NCBI GenBank assembly: GCA_963848675.1
Contig: CAWKEY010000070.1
Location: 55,815-119,814, forward strand
Origin: CAWKEY01 sp963848675
Lineage (GTDB): Bacteria > Pseudomonadota > Gammaproteobacteria > Methylococcales > Methylomonadaceae
Reading direction: 5' to 3'
Length of the DNA: 64,000 nucleotides
The notes below the pieces were generated by a model. It ran no database searches. It was not told the DNA's origin and worked only from the letters and a program-made list of their open reading frames with translations. The translations under genes and the position numbers were made by a program. This document shows, one piece after another, positions 33,809 to 43,393 of the stretch. The stretch's first letter is position 1; every line of letters starts with the position of its first letter.

Positions 33809-34789
33809 ATGGCATTTTTGAAGTCAAGACATAGTTCCCAAAATAAGCTTTCGTCGCAAGAAATGTTGGCAATCAGTCAGGAAATTAACCGAGAGTTCAC
33901 GCCCAGTTTTTCAAGCAAGATGCCGGGGCCGGTTACCCCGATGAGGTTTGCACCGAAAGAATTGTCTGCAATTAGCCAGGAAATCAGCCGTGAGTTTTCG
34001 CCGGAGTTTGCAAATAGCTTCCTTGGCTTTGATGACCTGAGCAAACCATTACCAGTAGCGGTGCCATTACCCATAGCGGAACCCGTGCCAGCGCCTATCG
34101 TGGAACGATTACCGGGTTCCGGTCTGGTAAAAAACCTGCCGTCAGTAACCGGCTTTGCCAGCAAGCGCCACCCCGAGCTGGTTCCGCCGCTGGAACTGGC
34201 GCCGGAAGAGCTGTTGGCCATCAGCCAGGAGATCAGTTTGGCCTTTTCGCCGGTTTTTTCCAGCATGATGCCCGAGGCTTCTGCACATATTCGGCTGGCA
34301 GAGAGAGAATTGATAGACATCAGCCAGCAAATCACCCGGGAGTTCTCGGCCAGTGCGGCAATCGGCAGCCCGGAATTGATTCTCTTGCCTGTCGATCCTG
34401 GCCATCTGCATGCTTACTGGCACCTTGATGAGCATAACGCCGGCGCAGAAGTGAGTAATAATTTCGAAGACCAACTGACGCTAAGAATCTTTACCCAGGC
34501 CAATGTGCGCATGGAAAGTGCCGAACCTAATTCCTGGTTTGATGTGCCGGTCGACGGCTTTCAGAGCCAACAAACAGTGACTTTGCCACGCTCATTTTCT
34601 GAAACCGTTTACTCGGCAGCGATAGGCCAATGTCATGCAGATAACAGTTTTACCGCATTCGCCTATTCCAATAGCACCACCCGTCCTCGTGGCAGCTCGG
34701 ATGCTTATGGATACCAGGAAAACCTGCCTGTATCCAAAGCTCAGGTACTGTCCGTGAGTAGAAATACCTCTGGCCAAGGGAAATACTAA
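33809..34789 (+). CDS. DUF4912 protein with four internal repeats
   Basis: A 326-residue protein. Four copies of a 15-residue motif of the form ELLAISQEISREFSP occur at nucleotides near 33860, 33959, 34207 and 34307, separated by Pro-rich spacers (LPVAVPLPIAEPVPAPIVER). The C-terminal part (from ELILLPVDPGHLHAYWHLDE) is a DUF4912 domain, a family often found beside GH57 genes. No signal peptide is clear. Starts upstream of 33809 at TTG 33800 are possible. It ends nine bases before a GH57 gene, so they are co-transcribed. The repeats could bind partner enzymes; this is inference. Confidence 0.8.
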   Translation: MAFLKSRHSSQNKLSSQEMLAISQEINREFTPSFSSKMPGPVTPMRFAPKELSAISQEISREFSPEFANSFLGFDDLSKPLPVAVPLPIAEPVPAPIVERLPGSGLVKNLPSVTGFASKRHPELVPPLELAPEELLAISQEISLAFSPVFSSMMPEASAHIRLAERELIDISQQITREFSASAAIGSPELILLPVDPGHLHAYWHLDEHNAGAEVSNNFEDQLTLRIFTQANVRMESAEPNSWFDVPVDGFQSQQTVTLPRSFSETVYSAAIGQCHADNSFTAFAYSNSTTRPRGSSDAYGYQENLPVSKAQVLSVSRNTSGQGKY

Positions 34790-34798
34790 ATAATTAAA

Positions 34799-36397
34799 AT
34801 GAATAAAGGATTCCTGAGTATTATTCTGCATGCACACCTGCCTTACGTGCATCACCCCGAACACGATAGCTTTTTTGAAGAAAACTGGTTGTTTGAAGCC
34901 ATTACCGAGTGCTATCTGCCTTTAATTGGCGTGCTCGAGCGGCTGCACAAAGATCGAGTCGATTATCGCCTGACGCTGTCGTTATCGCCGACGCTGATAA
35001 CCATGCTGCGTGATGAGTTACTGCAAAAACGCTATCTGAAGCATCTGAATCGTCTGATTGAGCTGGCGGAACAGGAAATCATCAGAACCCGTGGCCAGCC
35101 GCAGTATCAAAAACTGGCGCGTCTGTACCGGCGGTTTTTTTGGCATACCCGGCGCCGCTATCAGGATATCCATCAATGTGATTTATTGTCGGCATTTAAA
35201 GCGCATCATGCCGCCGGCACGCTTGAATTGATAACGACGGCGGCGACGCACGCTTTTCTGCCCCTGCTCAATATCAGCGAAACCGCAGTGCGCAACCAGA
35301 TCAATATCGGTATTGAAACCTTTAAAGCCAATTTTGGTTTTGCGCCATCCGGTTTCTGGCTGCCTGAATGTGGTTATTATCCGGGGCTTGAAACAACGCT
35401 TAAAGACGCAGGCATCAGCTATTTTTTTGTGGATAGCCACGGCCTTACCGATGCTGTCGAGCAACCGGCAAATGGTGTCTATGCGCCGCTGGATTGCGGT
35501 AATGGTGTTGCTGCGTTCGCACGAGACCCGCAGTCATCGCGGCAGGTGTGGAGCGCGCAGGAAGGCTATCCGGGGGATGCCGATTACCGCGAATACTACA
35601 GCGACATCGGTTTCGAGCTGGACCTCGAGTATATTGCGCCCTATATTCTCGAAGGCAAAACGCGCACGCATACCGGCATCAAGTATCATCGGGTAACGGG
35701 TGAGCAGCTGCCCAAGGCCATCTACCAGCCAAAACAGGCTGTAGCGAAAGCCGGGCAGCACGCGCGCGATTTTATCCAGCAACGGCAGCAGCAGTGTGAC
35801 GCGCTCAGCATCGAGATGGACAGACCGCCTGTTATTGTTGCGCCATACGATGCTGAACTGTTCGGCCATTGGTGGTTTGAAGGCCCGCTTTGGCTGGAGA
35901 GTGTGCTGAGAATGGCAAGTGCAGACACCAGCGCCATGCAGACGATCAGCTGCAGTGAGTATTTAAAGCAACAGCCGGCGCCGCAAGTGTCTACACCCGC
36001 TGCGTCCAGCTGGGGCGAGCAAGGCTACTCCAGTTACTGGATCAATGAAAGCAATGAGTGGATCTATCCACTCATTCATAAAGCGGGTGCCGAGATGGAA
36101 AAGCTGGCTGTTGATTTGCAGACTTTGGCCGTCAGCCCCCTGCAAAAAAGAGCCTTGAATCAGGCGGTCAGATCAATTTTACTGGCGCAGGCGTCTGACT
36201 GGCCGTTTATCATGAAATCGGGGACAACGGTCGACTATGCGAAAAAACGCCTCACAGACCACCTGGCACGCTTTAACTATTTGCATGATTGTATTCGCAA
36301 AAACCGGATTGACGAGCGCTATCTGACGGCGCTGGAGATCATGGATGATATTTTTCCGGCTGTTGATTTTCGAAATTACCGTCCTTCAGCAGTATAG
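34799..36397 (+). CDS. GH57 1,4-alpha-glucan branching enzyme
   Basis: A 532-residue GH57 protein of the branching enzyme (DUF1957) group. Motifs in order: ILHAHLPYVHHPEH at the N-terminus, FAPSGFWLPECGYYPG with the nucleophile Glu, and APYDAELFGHWWFEGPLWLE with the acid/base Asp. The C-terminal helical domain (about 420-530) is typical of the branching type rather than amylopullulanase. The window also encodes a GH13 branching enzyme (glgB), so two unrelated branching enzymes are present. The start is nine bases after the DUF4912 gene. Confidence 0.9.
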   Translation: MNKGFLSIILHAHLPYVHHPEHDSFFEENWLFEAITECYLPLIGVLERLHKDRVDYRLTLSLSPTLITMLRDELLQKRYLKHLNRLIELAEQEIIRTRGQPQYQKLARLYRRFFWHTRRRYQDIHQCDLLSAFKAHHAAGTLELITTAATHAFLPLLNISETAVRNQINIGIETFKANFGFAPSGFWLPECGYYPGLETTLKDAGISYFFVDSHGLTDAVEQPANGVYAPLDCGNGVAAFARDPQSSRQVWSAQEGYPGDADYREYYSDIGFELDLEYIAPYILEGKTRTHTGIKYHRVTGEQLPKAIYQPKQAVAKAGQHARDFIQQRQQQCDALSIEMDRPPVIVAPYDAELFGHWWFEGPLWLESVLRMASADTSAMQTISCSEYLKQQPAPQVSTPAASSWGEQGYSSYWINESNEWIYPLIHKAGAEMEKLAVDLQTLAVSPLQKRALNQAVRSILLAQASDWPFIMKSGTTVDYAKKRLTDHLARFNYLHDCIRKNRIDERYLTALEIMDDIFPAVDFRNYRPSAV

Positions 36398-36490
36398 TGT
36401 GGGCCTATTTTGACCTGCCGGGCAGGCTCTCGAGCACCAACCGGCCCTTGTTGCTCCGGCCTGACTGGTCAACCAACCTGGAGATGATGG

Positions 36491-37969
36491 ATGGATAAAA
36501 TCCAGTTGCTGTATGTAGAAAATGTAATCGTCACTAGAAAAAAAGGTATTCAGCAAGAGCTGTCGTTTTTTCTGTCGGTGGAAAACCTCAGTTATGACAA
36601 AAAGATTGAAGTGATCTGGTCGGGTGATGATGATGTCTGGCACACCTTGCCGGTAAAATATCATGGCTCGCTTGATCAGAATAGGGAATACTGGCATGTA
36701 CGGGCTAAATTTCATGCCTCTGCCCATCGGGCTTTACCCGGCAATATTCAGTTTGTTCTGCGTTATCAGACCTTGGGGCAGGAATACTGGGATAATAACC
36801 AGGGCCAGAACTATACCAGTCAGGCCGGCTCCGGCATTCAGCTCATGCCTGGTTTGCCGGTGCAAAATATCGGTTTTGAAAGCCGGTTAAAGGCTGGACA
36901 AAAATTTGTTCCTGTCACTGTGGCGGTGGCGCCGTCGGTTCCGGTTGAAAAAGTTGTCATTCACTGGACGACGGATAACTGGCAGCACATTTATAAAACC
37001 CGGTGTTTCCGGCAAAACAGAACTTCTCAGGCAAACCCAAACGGGACCCGGATCTGGAAAGGGCGGATTAAGGCGGGGGATGCCTTTCGTCTGCAATACA
37101 GCATTTGCTGTGAAAGCAGCGGGCAGTTGCTTTGGGATAATAATTACGGCAACAACTATTCGGCCAGCCATGATCCGCTGAAAGTGCTGATTCTTAATTT
37201 GCATTGTTATCAGGAAGACCGTCAGGATTATAAGTTTTCGCAAATCGCCAAGGCTATCAACCAGCTGGGTGTGGATATTGTGTGTTTTCAGGAAGTGGCT
37301 GAAAACTGGAATAATGGCGCAGGGGACTGGGACTCGAATTCGGCAAGAATAATTAATGAGCGGCTCAGAAAGGCTTATCATATTTATGCGGACTGGTCGC
37401 ATCTGGGCTTTGACAGGTATCGTGAAGGCGTTGCCATTTTGAGCCGGCACCCGCTTTCAAATCCGGAATCCAGATATGTCTCCAGTAGTCACGATATCTA
37501 CAGCATTAATTCCAGAAAAGTGGTCATGGCTGAAGTTTATGTGCCGTATATGGGCTTGATCAATGTATTTTCAGCGCATTTAAGCTGGTGGGAAGGCGGC
37601 TTTCAGGAGCAGTTTCAGAGACTGTGCGAATGGGCAAGTCAAAGACACAACGAATCGGTCAAGGCAACCTTGTTGTGCGGTGATTTTAATATTGCCGCCG
37701 GGTCGGTCGGCTATCATCAGGTGGTTAACGCCGATGCATACGAGGATCAATATCTGGCTGCCAATGCCCAGGGTTTGTTTGAAAAAATTTTCAGAGTGAA
37801 CGATCCGTACTGGCAGCAGTATTTGGCCGATGATTACCGGATTGATTATATTTTTATGAACAAGACCAGTCATCTGCGCGTGACATCGGCAAGGGTGCTG
37901 TTCACCGAGCAGGATTATGGCCGAGTCTCCGATCACTGTGGGTATCTGATGACTTTTGAACCCCAATAA
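36491..37969 (+). CDS. Tandem starch-binding domains fused to an endonuclease/exonuclease/phosphatase domain
   Basis: A 492-residue fusion. Two carbohydrate-binding modules of the CBM21-like type occupy about 1-120 (VENLSYDKKIEVIW, GQEYWDNNQGQNY) and 130-230 (APSVPVEKVVIHWTTDNWQH, LLWDNNYGNNY). An EEP superfamily domain follows at about 232-492: LNLHCYQ, DIVCFQEVAENW, LLCGDFNIAAG and a final RVSDHCGYL, which provide the Glu, Asp-Asn and Asp-His of the metal-dependent phosphodiesterase site. No signal peptide. Both neighbours are glucan or phosphodiester enzymes, so it may act on a glycogen-associated phosphoester. The substrate is unknown; nuclease, phospholipase or phosphatase activity are all possible. 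Confidence 0.87.
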   Translation: MDKIQLLYVENVIVTRKKGIQQELSFFLSVENLSYDKKIEVIWSGDDDVWHTLPVKYHGSLDQNREYWHVRAKFHASAHRALPGNIQFVLRYQTLGQEYWDNNQGQNYTSQAGSGIQLMPGLPVQNIGFESRLKAGQKFVPVTVAVAPSVPVEKVVIHWTTDNWQHIYKTRCFRQNRTSQANPNGTRIWKGRIKAGDAFRLQYSICCESSGQLLWDNNYGNNYSASHDPLKVLILNLHCYQEDRQDYKFSQIAKAINQLGVDIVCFQEVAENWNNGAGDWDSNSARIINERLRKAYHIYADWSHLGFDRYREGVAILSRHPLSNPESRYVSSSHDIYSINSRKVVMAEVYVPYMGLINVFSAHLSWWEGGFQEQFQRLCEWASQRHNESVKATLLCGDFNIAAGSVGYHQVVNADAYEDQYLAANAQGLFEKIFRVNDPYWQQYLADDYRIDYIFMNKTSHLRVTSARVLFTEQDYGRVSDHCGYLMTFEPQ

Positions 37970-38006
37970 CACTCAAACAAGCCGTTTCATTCGAGGTAAC
38001 AACGAT

Positions 38007-39605
38007 ATGCAGTCAGCAGAACAATACGCCAAACCAGTTTATGGAAAGCTGGGTGGTTATTTCCAAAGAGTTAACGATTTTAAGGACAAATTCGATATTC
38101 GTTGGGGAAAAATTGAATTTGATATGTTCCATGGCATGTCGGCCAATTTAAAGGTCATCCTCAAAATCTATCGCGACAATCATATCTGCGAAACGTATAT
38201 CGTTGACACCGATGCCTATGACATCCACTGGGATCGTCATAAACGCTGTACCCGCGATTTTTTTGTACACCCGTTCTCCTCGCATTTTGGTAAGATCAAT
38301 TGCATCAAATTTTCGTTTATCGTACACCTGAATGAGCACTCGATTGCCTCACAAAAAGAATACATCTTTATGGACTGGCATCAGCTGCAGGATGGTCATC
38401 CGCAGCAGCAGCGAACGATTACCGATGACTGGACAACGCCTAATCACTATCGAAGCCATGAACTGAATGCGGCTGAATTGCAGAGCGATGTGGACTGGTA
38501 TAACCATCATTTCGAATCGCTGCACCTGATTCCCAAATTCACCAAAGGCCAGCAATACCATCCCTATCATCCCAAGCGTTTTATTCATGACCATATAGAC
38601 AAAGTCATCGCCAGCAAGTGGCAGAATCCTGATCGTTTATGCACGATCAAGGTCAGTGTCGACTGTATTGATGATCACGATTTCATCGAGCATTTGATTC
38701 ATGCCAGTCATCAGGGGGTCTGGGTTCAATGCATCGTCGACTGGCGCAAGATGACGCTGACCAATAGTCCACCCTATGCGCGATTAAAGCGCTCAGGCAT
38801 TGAGTTGATTGGGGTTTTCTGTACTACCAAGCATCATCTCATTGAAGTCGAACCTGACATGCATACCAAATTCATCATTTTTAACGATGAGGACTGTATT
38901 TTAGGTTCATTCAATATTACCTTCGATCGCTGGTGGGCGAATTGGGAATCCGGCATGACCTTTCATTCCAGAGGCGTCTGCCGTTTGCTAGACAATATTT
39001 TCCAGAGCCAGCGCGGCGGCGTGATTCAAAAATACGGCATTGATCCGTTGAGTCCATTCAATTTGTTGTATACCTTCGGCCGGCACACGATGGCCAATGG
39101 CAGCGTTTACCGGCCGCATCATGCCATCCTGGCTGAAATCAATCGTGCCCGGCATTCGATCAAGATTTGTCTGTTTTTAATCGGTGACTTGCTCGGGGAT
39201 CACCATGATAGCGTGGTCAATGCGCTGATCAATGCCCATCACAGAGGTGTTGATGTACAGATCATGTTTAATGGCCATCTGGCCAGGCAGGGACAGATTG
39301 GTGTAGAGCGCTCCATGCAGGATGAACTGGCTCGGCCGCTATTGCCGGCAGTGCAAAGGCTGAAATCGTCAGGTATCCGGGTGGGTTTGGTGTACGGACA
39401 GGACGATCTGCCGGTGCCGTATTCACCGATTCATTCCAAATATTGTGTGATTGATGGCTATATTGTCATCGAAGGCAGTTTTAACTGGTACAACACCTCG
39501 GTGTTTTCCCACGATCTCGTCGTTGTGGCCGCCAATCACGAGGTGGCGCAGCCTTATCTGTACGAGTTTGAACAAATCCAGCGCCTGTTCAGGGTCTTTT
39601 ATTGA
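38007..39605 (+). CDS. Phospholipase D-like protein with two HKD motifs
   Basis: A 532-residue PLD superfamily protein. The first motif is MHTKFIIFND with GSFNITFDRWW after it (about residue 285), with one extra residue before the Asp. The second is IHSKYCVIDG with GSFNWYN (about 475) and is canonical. Such proteins cleave phosphodiesters through a His intermediate. The N-terminal 130 residues resemble a beta-sandwich (FDIRWGKIEFDMFHGMSANL). The start at 38007 follows GAGGTAACAACGAT; an earlier ATG at 37956 overlaps the previous gene. It directly follows the CBM-EEP gene, so two phosphodiesterases are made together. Confidence 0.88.
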   Translation: MQSAEQYAKPVYGKLGGYFQRVNDFKDKFDIRWGKIEFDMFHGMSANLKVILKIYRDNHICETYIVDTDAYDIHWDRHKRCTRDFFVHPFSSHFGKINCIKFSFIVHLNEHSIASQKEYIFMDWHQLQDGHPQQQRTITDDWTTPNHYRSHELNAAELQSDVDWYNHHFESLHLIPKFTKGQQYHPYHPKRFIHDHIDKVIASKWQNPDRLCTIKVSVDCIDDHDFIEHLIHASHQGVWVQCIVDWRKMTLTNSPPYARLKRSGIELIGVFCTTKHHLIEVEPDMHTKFIIFNDEDCILGSFNITFDRWWANWESGMTFHSRGVCRLLDNIFQSQRGGVIQKYGIDPLSPFNLLYTFGRHTMANGSVYRPHHAILAEINRARHSIKICLFLIGDLLGDHHDSVVNALINAHHRGVDVQIMFNGHLARQGQIGVERSMQDELARPLLPAVQRLKSSGIRVGLVYGQDDLPVPYSPIHSKYCVIDGYIVIEGSFNWYNTSVFSHDLVVVAANHEVAQPYLYEFEQIQRLFRVFY

Positions 39606-39666
39606 GCGGGTTGAAGAGGGGACGACCTGCCAGGTTTTCCGCACGAGCGGCAACCTGGCTTCAGTC

Positions 39667-41100
39667 TTAAAGATGATGGTATAAGTTTATGTATTGTTTG
39701 GCGCTGCTTTTCCAGGAGTAGTCTTTTTTCATGCAGTTTAGCTGCAATTGGCGCCAGTTTCTTTTGTCATTATACAGCAGCATGCTGCGTTTAATGGCTT
39801 CCATTAATGTACCCGCATAAGCGTCGTTGAAAACGATGCCGGTCGCGGTGCGGTTGTTCAGTGTTTCGGGAACGGCATCGAGCACCGTATCGGCCAAGCC
39901 GCCGGTTTTTCTGACTATCGGCAAGGTTCCGTAGCGCTGGCTGTACATTTGGTTTAAACCGCAGGGTTCAAAGCGTGACGGCATCAGGAATATATCTGAA
40001 CCGGCCTCAATCATGTGCGATAGCGATTCGTCATAGCCGATGGTGATGGCGATTTTGTCCGGATACGCTTCGGCAAAATTGTATAAACGTTGTTCGAAGC
40101 TTCTGCTGCCGCTACCCAGCAGCACCAGCTGCAACGGCATGTTGACTATTTCCGGCAGGCAGTCCAGCACCAGGTCAATGCCCTTTTGTTCCACTAGGCG
40201 GCTGATCAGTCCGATAACAGGAACTTTATCAGTAACAGGCAAACCCACACGGCTTTGCAGCTCCGCTTTGTTGAGTGCTTTTTTGTCCAGCGTTGCGCTG
40301 TTGAAGGTTTGATGAATATTGAGGTCGGTCTCGGGATTCCACTGATCCATATCGATGCCGTTAAGAATGCCGCTCAAAAATTCCTTGCGGAAGCTCAACA
40401 AGCCTTCCAGACCGCAACCAAATTCGGCAGTTTGGATTTCTTTGGCGTAAGTCGGACTGACCGTGGTGATGCGGTCTGAATACGTCAGTCCGGCTTTCAA
40501 GAAGGACAGGTTGCCGTAAAATTCCAGGCCGTTCGGGTTCCAGAGTTGACCGGGCAGGTTTAATGAGTAATAAATGGAGCTGGGGAACACACCCTGATAC
40601 GCCATGTTATGAATCGTGAAGGCCAGGGCGGGGCGGCTATGCTCCAATGACAGCAAGGCCGGAACCAGGCCCGATTGCCAGTCGTTACAGTGCACGATAT
40701 CAGGCTTCCAGTCCAGATAGGCGCGGTTCATGGCAACTTCCACGGCAATGCGGCACAACAGGGCAAAGCGGTCGGCGTTGTTGGTCCAGGCATTGCCGTA
40801 GCCGTCGTGATAGGGGTTGCCCGGAAAACCAAAGAACTCAGGATGGTCGACTAGCCAGACGATGACTTGAGTGCCCGGCAAGCGGGTTTCCAGAATGTTG
40901 ACATCATGATTGTTGACCCGCAGCGTACATCGGTAATGAATGTCTTCCGTTCTGTTGAGCGACTGGTAGTTGGGCATGATGAGGCGGATGTCCTGACCCA
41001 ATTCTTTTAAGGCCTTGGGCAGGCTGCCGGAGACATCGGCAAGCCCGCCGGTCTTGATCAGGGGGTGCGCTTCACTGGTGACAAATAGTATTTTTTTCAT
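39667..41100 (-). CDS. glgA: Glycogen synthase 2 (ADP-glucose)
   Basis: A 477-residue GT5 enzyme starting at ATG 41100 (MKKILFVTSEAHPLIKTGGL). A longer frame would run into glgB and is not used. The same motifs as in copy 1 are present: KTGGLADVSGSLPKAL, HCNDWQSGLVPALL, SRFEPCGLNQMYSQ. The two proteins are closely similar over their whole length, so they stem from a duplication. It lies 17 bases downstream of glgB and forms a glgB-glgA2 unit on the minus strand. Confidence 0.95.
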   Translation of the reverse strand: MKKILFVTSEAHPLIKTGGLADVSGSLPKALKELGQDIRLIMPNYQSLNRTEDIHYRCTLRVNNHDVNILETRLPGTQVIVWLVDHPEFFGFPGNPYHDGYGNAWTNNADRFALLCRIAVEVAMNRAYLDWKPDIVHCNDWQSGLVPALLSLEHSRPALAFTIHNMAYQGVFPSSIYYSLNLPGQLWNPNGLEFYGNLSFLKAGLTYSDRITTVSPTYAKEIQTAEFGCGLEGLLSFRKEFLSGILNGIDMDQWNPETDLNIHQTFNSATLDKKALNKAELQSRVGLPVTDKVPVIGLISRLVEQKGIDLVLDCLPEIVNMPLQLVLLGSGSRSFEQRLYNFAEAYPDKIAITIGYDESLSHMIEAGSDIFLMPSRFEPCGLNQMYSQRYGTLPIVRKTGGLADTVLDAVPETLNNRTATGIVFNDAYAGTLMEAIKRSMLLYNDKRNWRQLQLNCMKKDYSWKSSAKQYINLYHHL

Positions 41101-41117
41101 AATCCGCTCGGCTGTCG

Positions 41118-43301
41118 CTAGGCTTTCAAGATGAGGGCGCCCAGAGGTGGCAGGGTCAGGCTGATGGAATTGGGCTGATTCATCCACGGCGTCGGTTCTG
41201 AGTGGATGTGGCCATTGCCGGTATTGGTGCCGTCATAGTAGGACGAGTCGGAATTAAAAATTTCATGGTAGGTACCGCTTGCGGGCACACCGATACGATA
41301 GTGTTCCCTGATCACCGGGGTAAAATTAAGCACCACAATCAAGTCATCGTGTTCATTTTTACGGCGGTAACTGATGATGGATTGCTCGACATCGTGGCAG
41401 TCTATCCATTCAAAGCCATGATGATCAAAGTCATGTGTGAATAAGGCAGGATGGGCTTTGTAGAGTTGATTCAGGTCTTTGACCAGGGTTTTCAGGCCCG
41501 CATGATGAGGGAAGTCCAGGACATACCAATCCAGACTCTGGTTAAAGTTCCACTCGGTACCCTGGCCAAATTCCAAACCCATGAACAGCAGTTTTTTGCC
41601 CGGATAGGTATACATCAGTGTGTACAGCAGGCGTAAATTGGCAAAACGCTGCCATTCATCGCCAGGCATCTTATTGACTAAGGAGCCTTTGCCGTGCACG
41701 ACCTCGTCGTGTGAAAAAGGCAGCACGAAGTTTTCAGTAAAGGCATACAGCAGGCCAAAAGTCAGTTGATCATGGTGAAAGCGTCTATGTACGGGATCCT
41801 GGCTCATATAGGCCAGGGTGTCGTGCATCCAGCCCATGTTCCATTTCATGGAGAAACCCAGTCCGCCGGTCCAGGTCGGCCTGGTAACCTGCGGCCAGGC
41901 AGTGGATTCTTCGGCCATGATGACGGTGCCCGGATGCTGCTGGTGGGTTACTGTATTAAGCTCCCTGAGAAAATCAATGGCTTCAAGGTTTTCATTGCCG
42001 CCATACATGTTGGGGATCCAGTCATTATTTTCGCGTGAATAATCCAGGTAAAGCATGGACGCCACGGCATCAACTCGTAAGCCGTCAAGGTGAAATTCTT
42101 CCAGCCAGAAGATGGCGCTGGACAATAAAAAGTTTTTGACTTCATTGCGGCCAAAGTTATAGATCAATGTGCCCCAGTCACGGTGTTCACCTTTACGGGG
42201 GTCTTCGTGCTCGTAAAGGGCGGTGCCGTCAAAACGGGCCAAAGCAAAATTGTCTTTGGGAAAATGTGCGGGCACCCAGTCCAGAATGACGCCGATGCCA
42301 TTTTGATGGCAGGCATCGACAAAGTAGCGGAAGTCATCGGGCGTTCCATGGCGGCTGGTCGGCGCAAAATAGCCGATGGTTTGATAGCCCCAGGAAGCAT
42401 CCAGCGGGTGTTCGGTTACCGGCAGCAATTCAATATGGGTAAAGCCCATTTCCTTGACGTAATCGACGAGTTGCACCGCCAGTTCGCGATAATTGAGAAA
42501 ATTACCCTTATTGTCGCGTTTCCAGGAGCCTATATGTACTTCGTAAACAGACATGGGTTTATGCAGCCAGTCGTGATGAACGCGTTGCTCCATCCACTGA
42601 TGGTCCTGCCATACGTAATTGTTTTCATGCACGACGATGGATGATGTCTTCGGGCGGAATTCGAATTGCTGGCCGTAAGGATCGGTTTTTACCAGAATTT
42701 CATTGCTGTGGCGGTTTAATATTTCAAACTTGTACAGGCAGCCTTCTTTCAGGCCCGGCATGAAAATTTCCCAAATGCCGCTGCCGCCCAGGCTACGCAT
42801 CGGGTTGCAGCGGCCGTCCCAGCGGTTAAAGTCGCCGATTACACTGACCCGGCCGGCATTGGGTGCCCAGACGGTAAATAAAACACCGTCGATATCATCA
42901 ACACTGTGTAAATGAGCACCCAGTTTTTGATAAACATGCCAGTGCTTGCCTTCGCCGAACAGGTGCTGATCAAAGGCAGGCAATTGCGTTGGAAAATCGT
43001 AAGGATCGTAACTTACGTGGCTCAAGCCGTTTTTGTCTACCCAGGCCAACTGATAATGTTGGGGTAAGTCCACTTTGCCAGTGTCACATTCAAACAGGTC
43101 GGTACCGGGTATGCGTTGAAACTCAGGACCGCCTTTTCCCAGTCGTAGCTTTTCGGCATAAGGCAGGAAGACTTTAACATAGCTCCGGTTATCCTTCTGA
43201 TGGCGACCCAAAACTGAAAAAGGATCATGATGCTTGGCCTCTATAATTTTTATAGAATCAAAGTCAATTGCCTTTTTGACGGTATTTGATTGCTTTTTCA
43301 C
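41118..43301 (-). CDS. glgB: 1,4-alpha-glucan branching enzyme (GH13)
   Basis: A 727-residue GlgB, nearly the length of the E. coli enzyme (728). The start is taken at GTG 43301 because AGAGGC lies just upstream and the product begins VKKQSNTVKKAIDF; the longer ORF adds 35 residues unlike the family. N-terminal domains (HHDPFSVLGRHQKD, FTVWAPNAGRVSVIGDFNRW) precede the GH13 barrel. Catalytic motifs: HLDGLRVDAVASMLYLDY, VIMAEESTAW and FSHDEVVHGKGSL. It is divergent from glgC across 92 bases. Confidence 0.95.
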   Translation of the reverse strand: MKKQSNTVKKAIDFDSIKIIEAKHHDPFSVLGRHQKDNRSYVKVFLPYAEKLRLGKGGPEFQRIPGTDLFECDTGKVDLPQHYQLAWVDKNGLSHVSYDPYDFPTQLPAFDQHLFGEGKHWHVYQKLGAHLHSVDDIDGVLFTVWAPNAGRVSVIGDFNRWDGRCNPMRSLGGSGIWEIFMPGLKEGCLYKFEILNRHSNEILVKTDPYGQQFEFRPKTSSIVVHENNYVWQDHQWMEQRVHHDWLHKPMSVYEVHIGSWKRDNKGNFLNYRELAVQLVDYVKEMGFTHIELLPVTEHPLDASWGYQTIGYFAPTSRHGTPDDFRYFVDACHQNGIGVILDWVPAHFPKDNFALARFDGTALYEHEDPRKGEHRDWGTLIYNFGRNEVKNFLLSSAIFWLEEFHLDGLRVDAVASMLYLDYSRENNDWIPNMYGGNENLEAIDFLRELNTVTHQQHPGTVIMAEESTAWPQVTRPTWTGGLGFSMKWNMGWMHDTLAYMSQDPVHRRFHHDQLTFGLLYAFTENFVLPFSHDEVVHGKGSLVNKMPGDEWQRFANLRLLYTLMYTYPGKKLLFMGLEFGQGTEWNFNQSLDWYVLDFPHHAGLKTLVKDLNQLYKAHPALFTHDFDHHGFEWIDCHDVEQSIISYRRKNEHDDLIVVLNFTPVIREHYRIGVPASGTYHEIFNSDSSYYDGTNTGNGHIHSEPTPWMNQPNSISLTLPPLGALILKA

Positions 43302-43393
43302 TTTTAATTGCCTCTGTCTGGTAGGATAATGTTCTGCGAATGTTACCAAATTAAGCAACAGTTGTAATAGTCTAATCCAATTGGAGATGAAAA

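Noticed and set aside
41100..41187. Longer N-terminus for glycogen synthase 2
   Set aside because: The added residues overlap glgB and are unlike the family; ATG 41100 gives the same length as copy 1.
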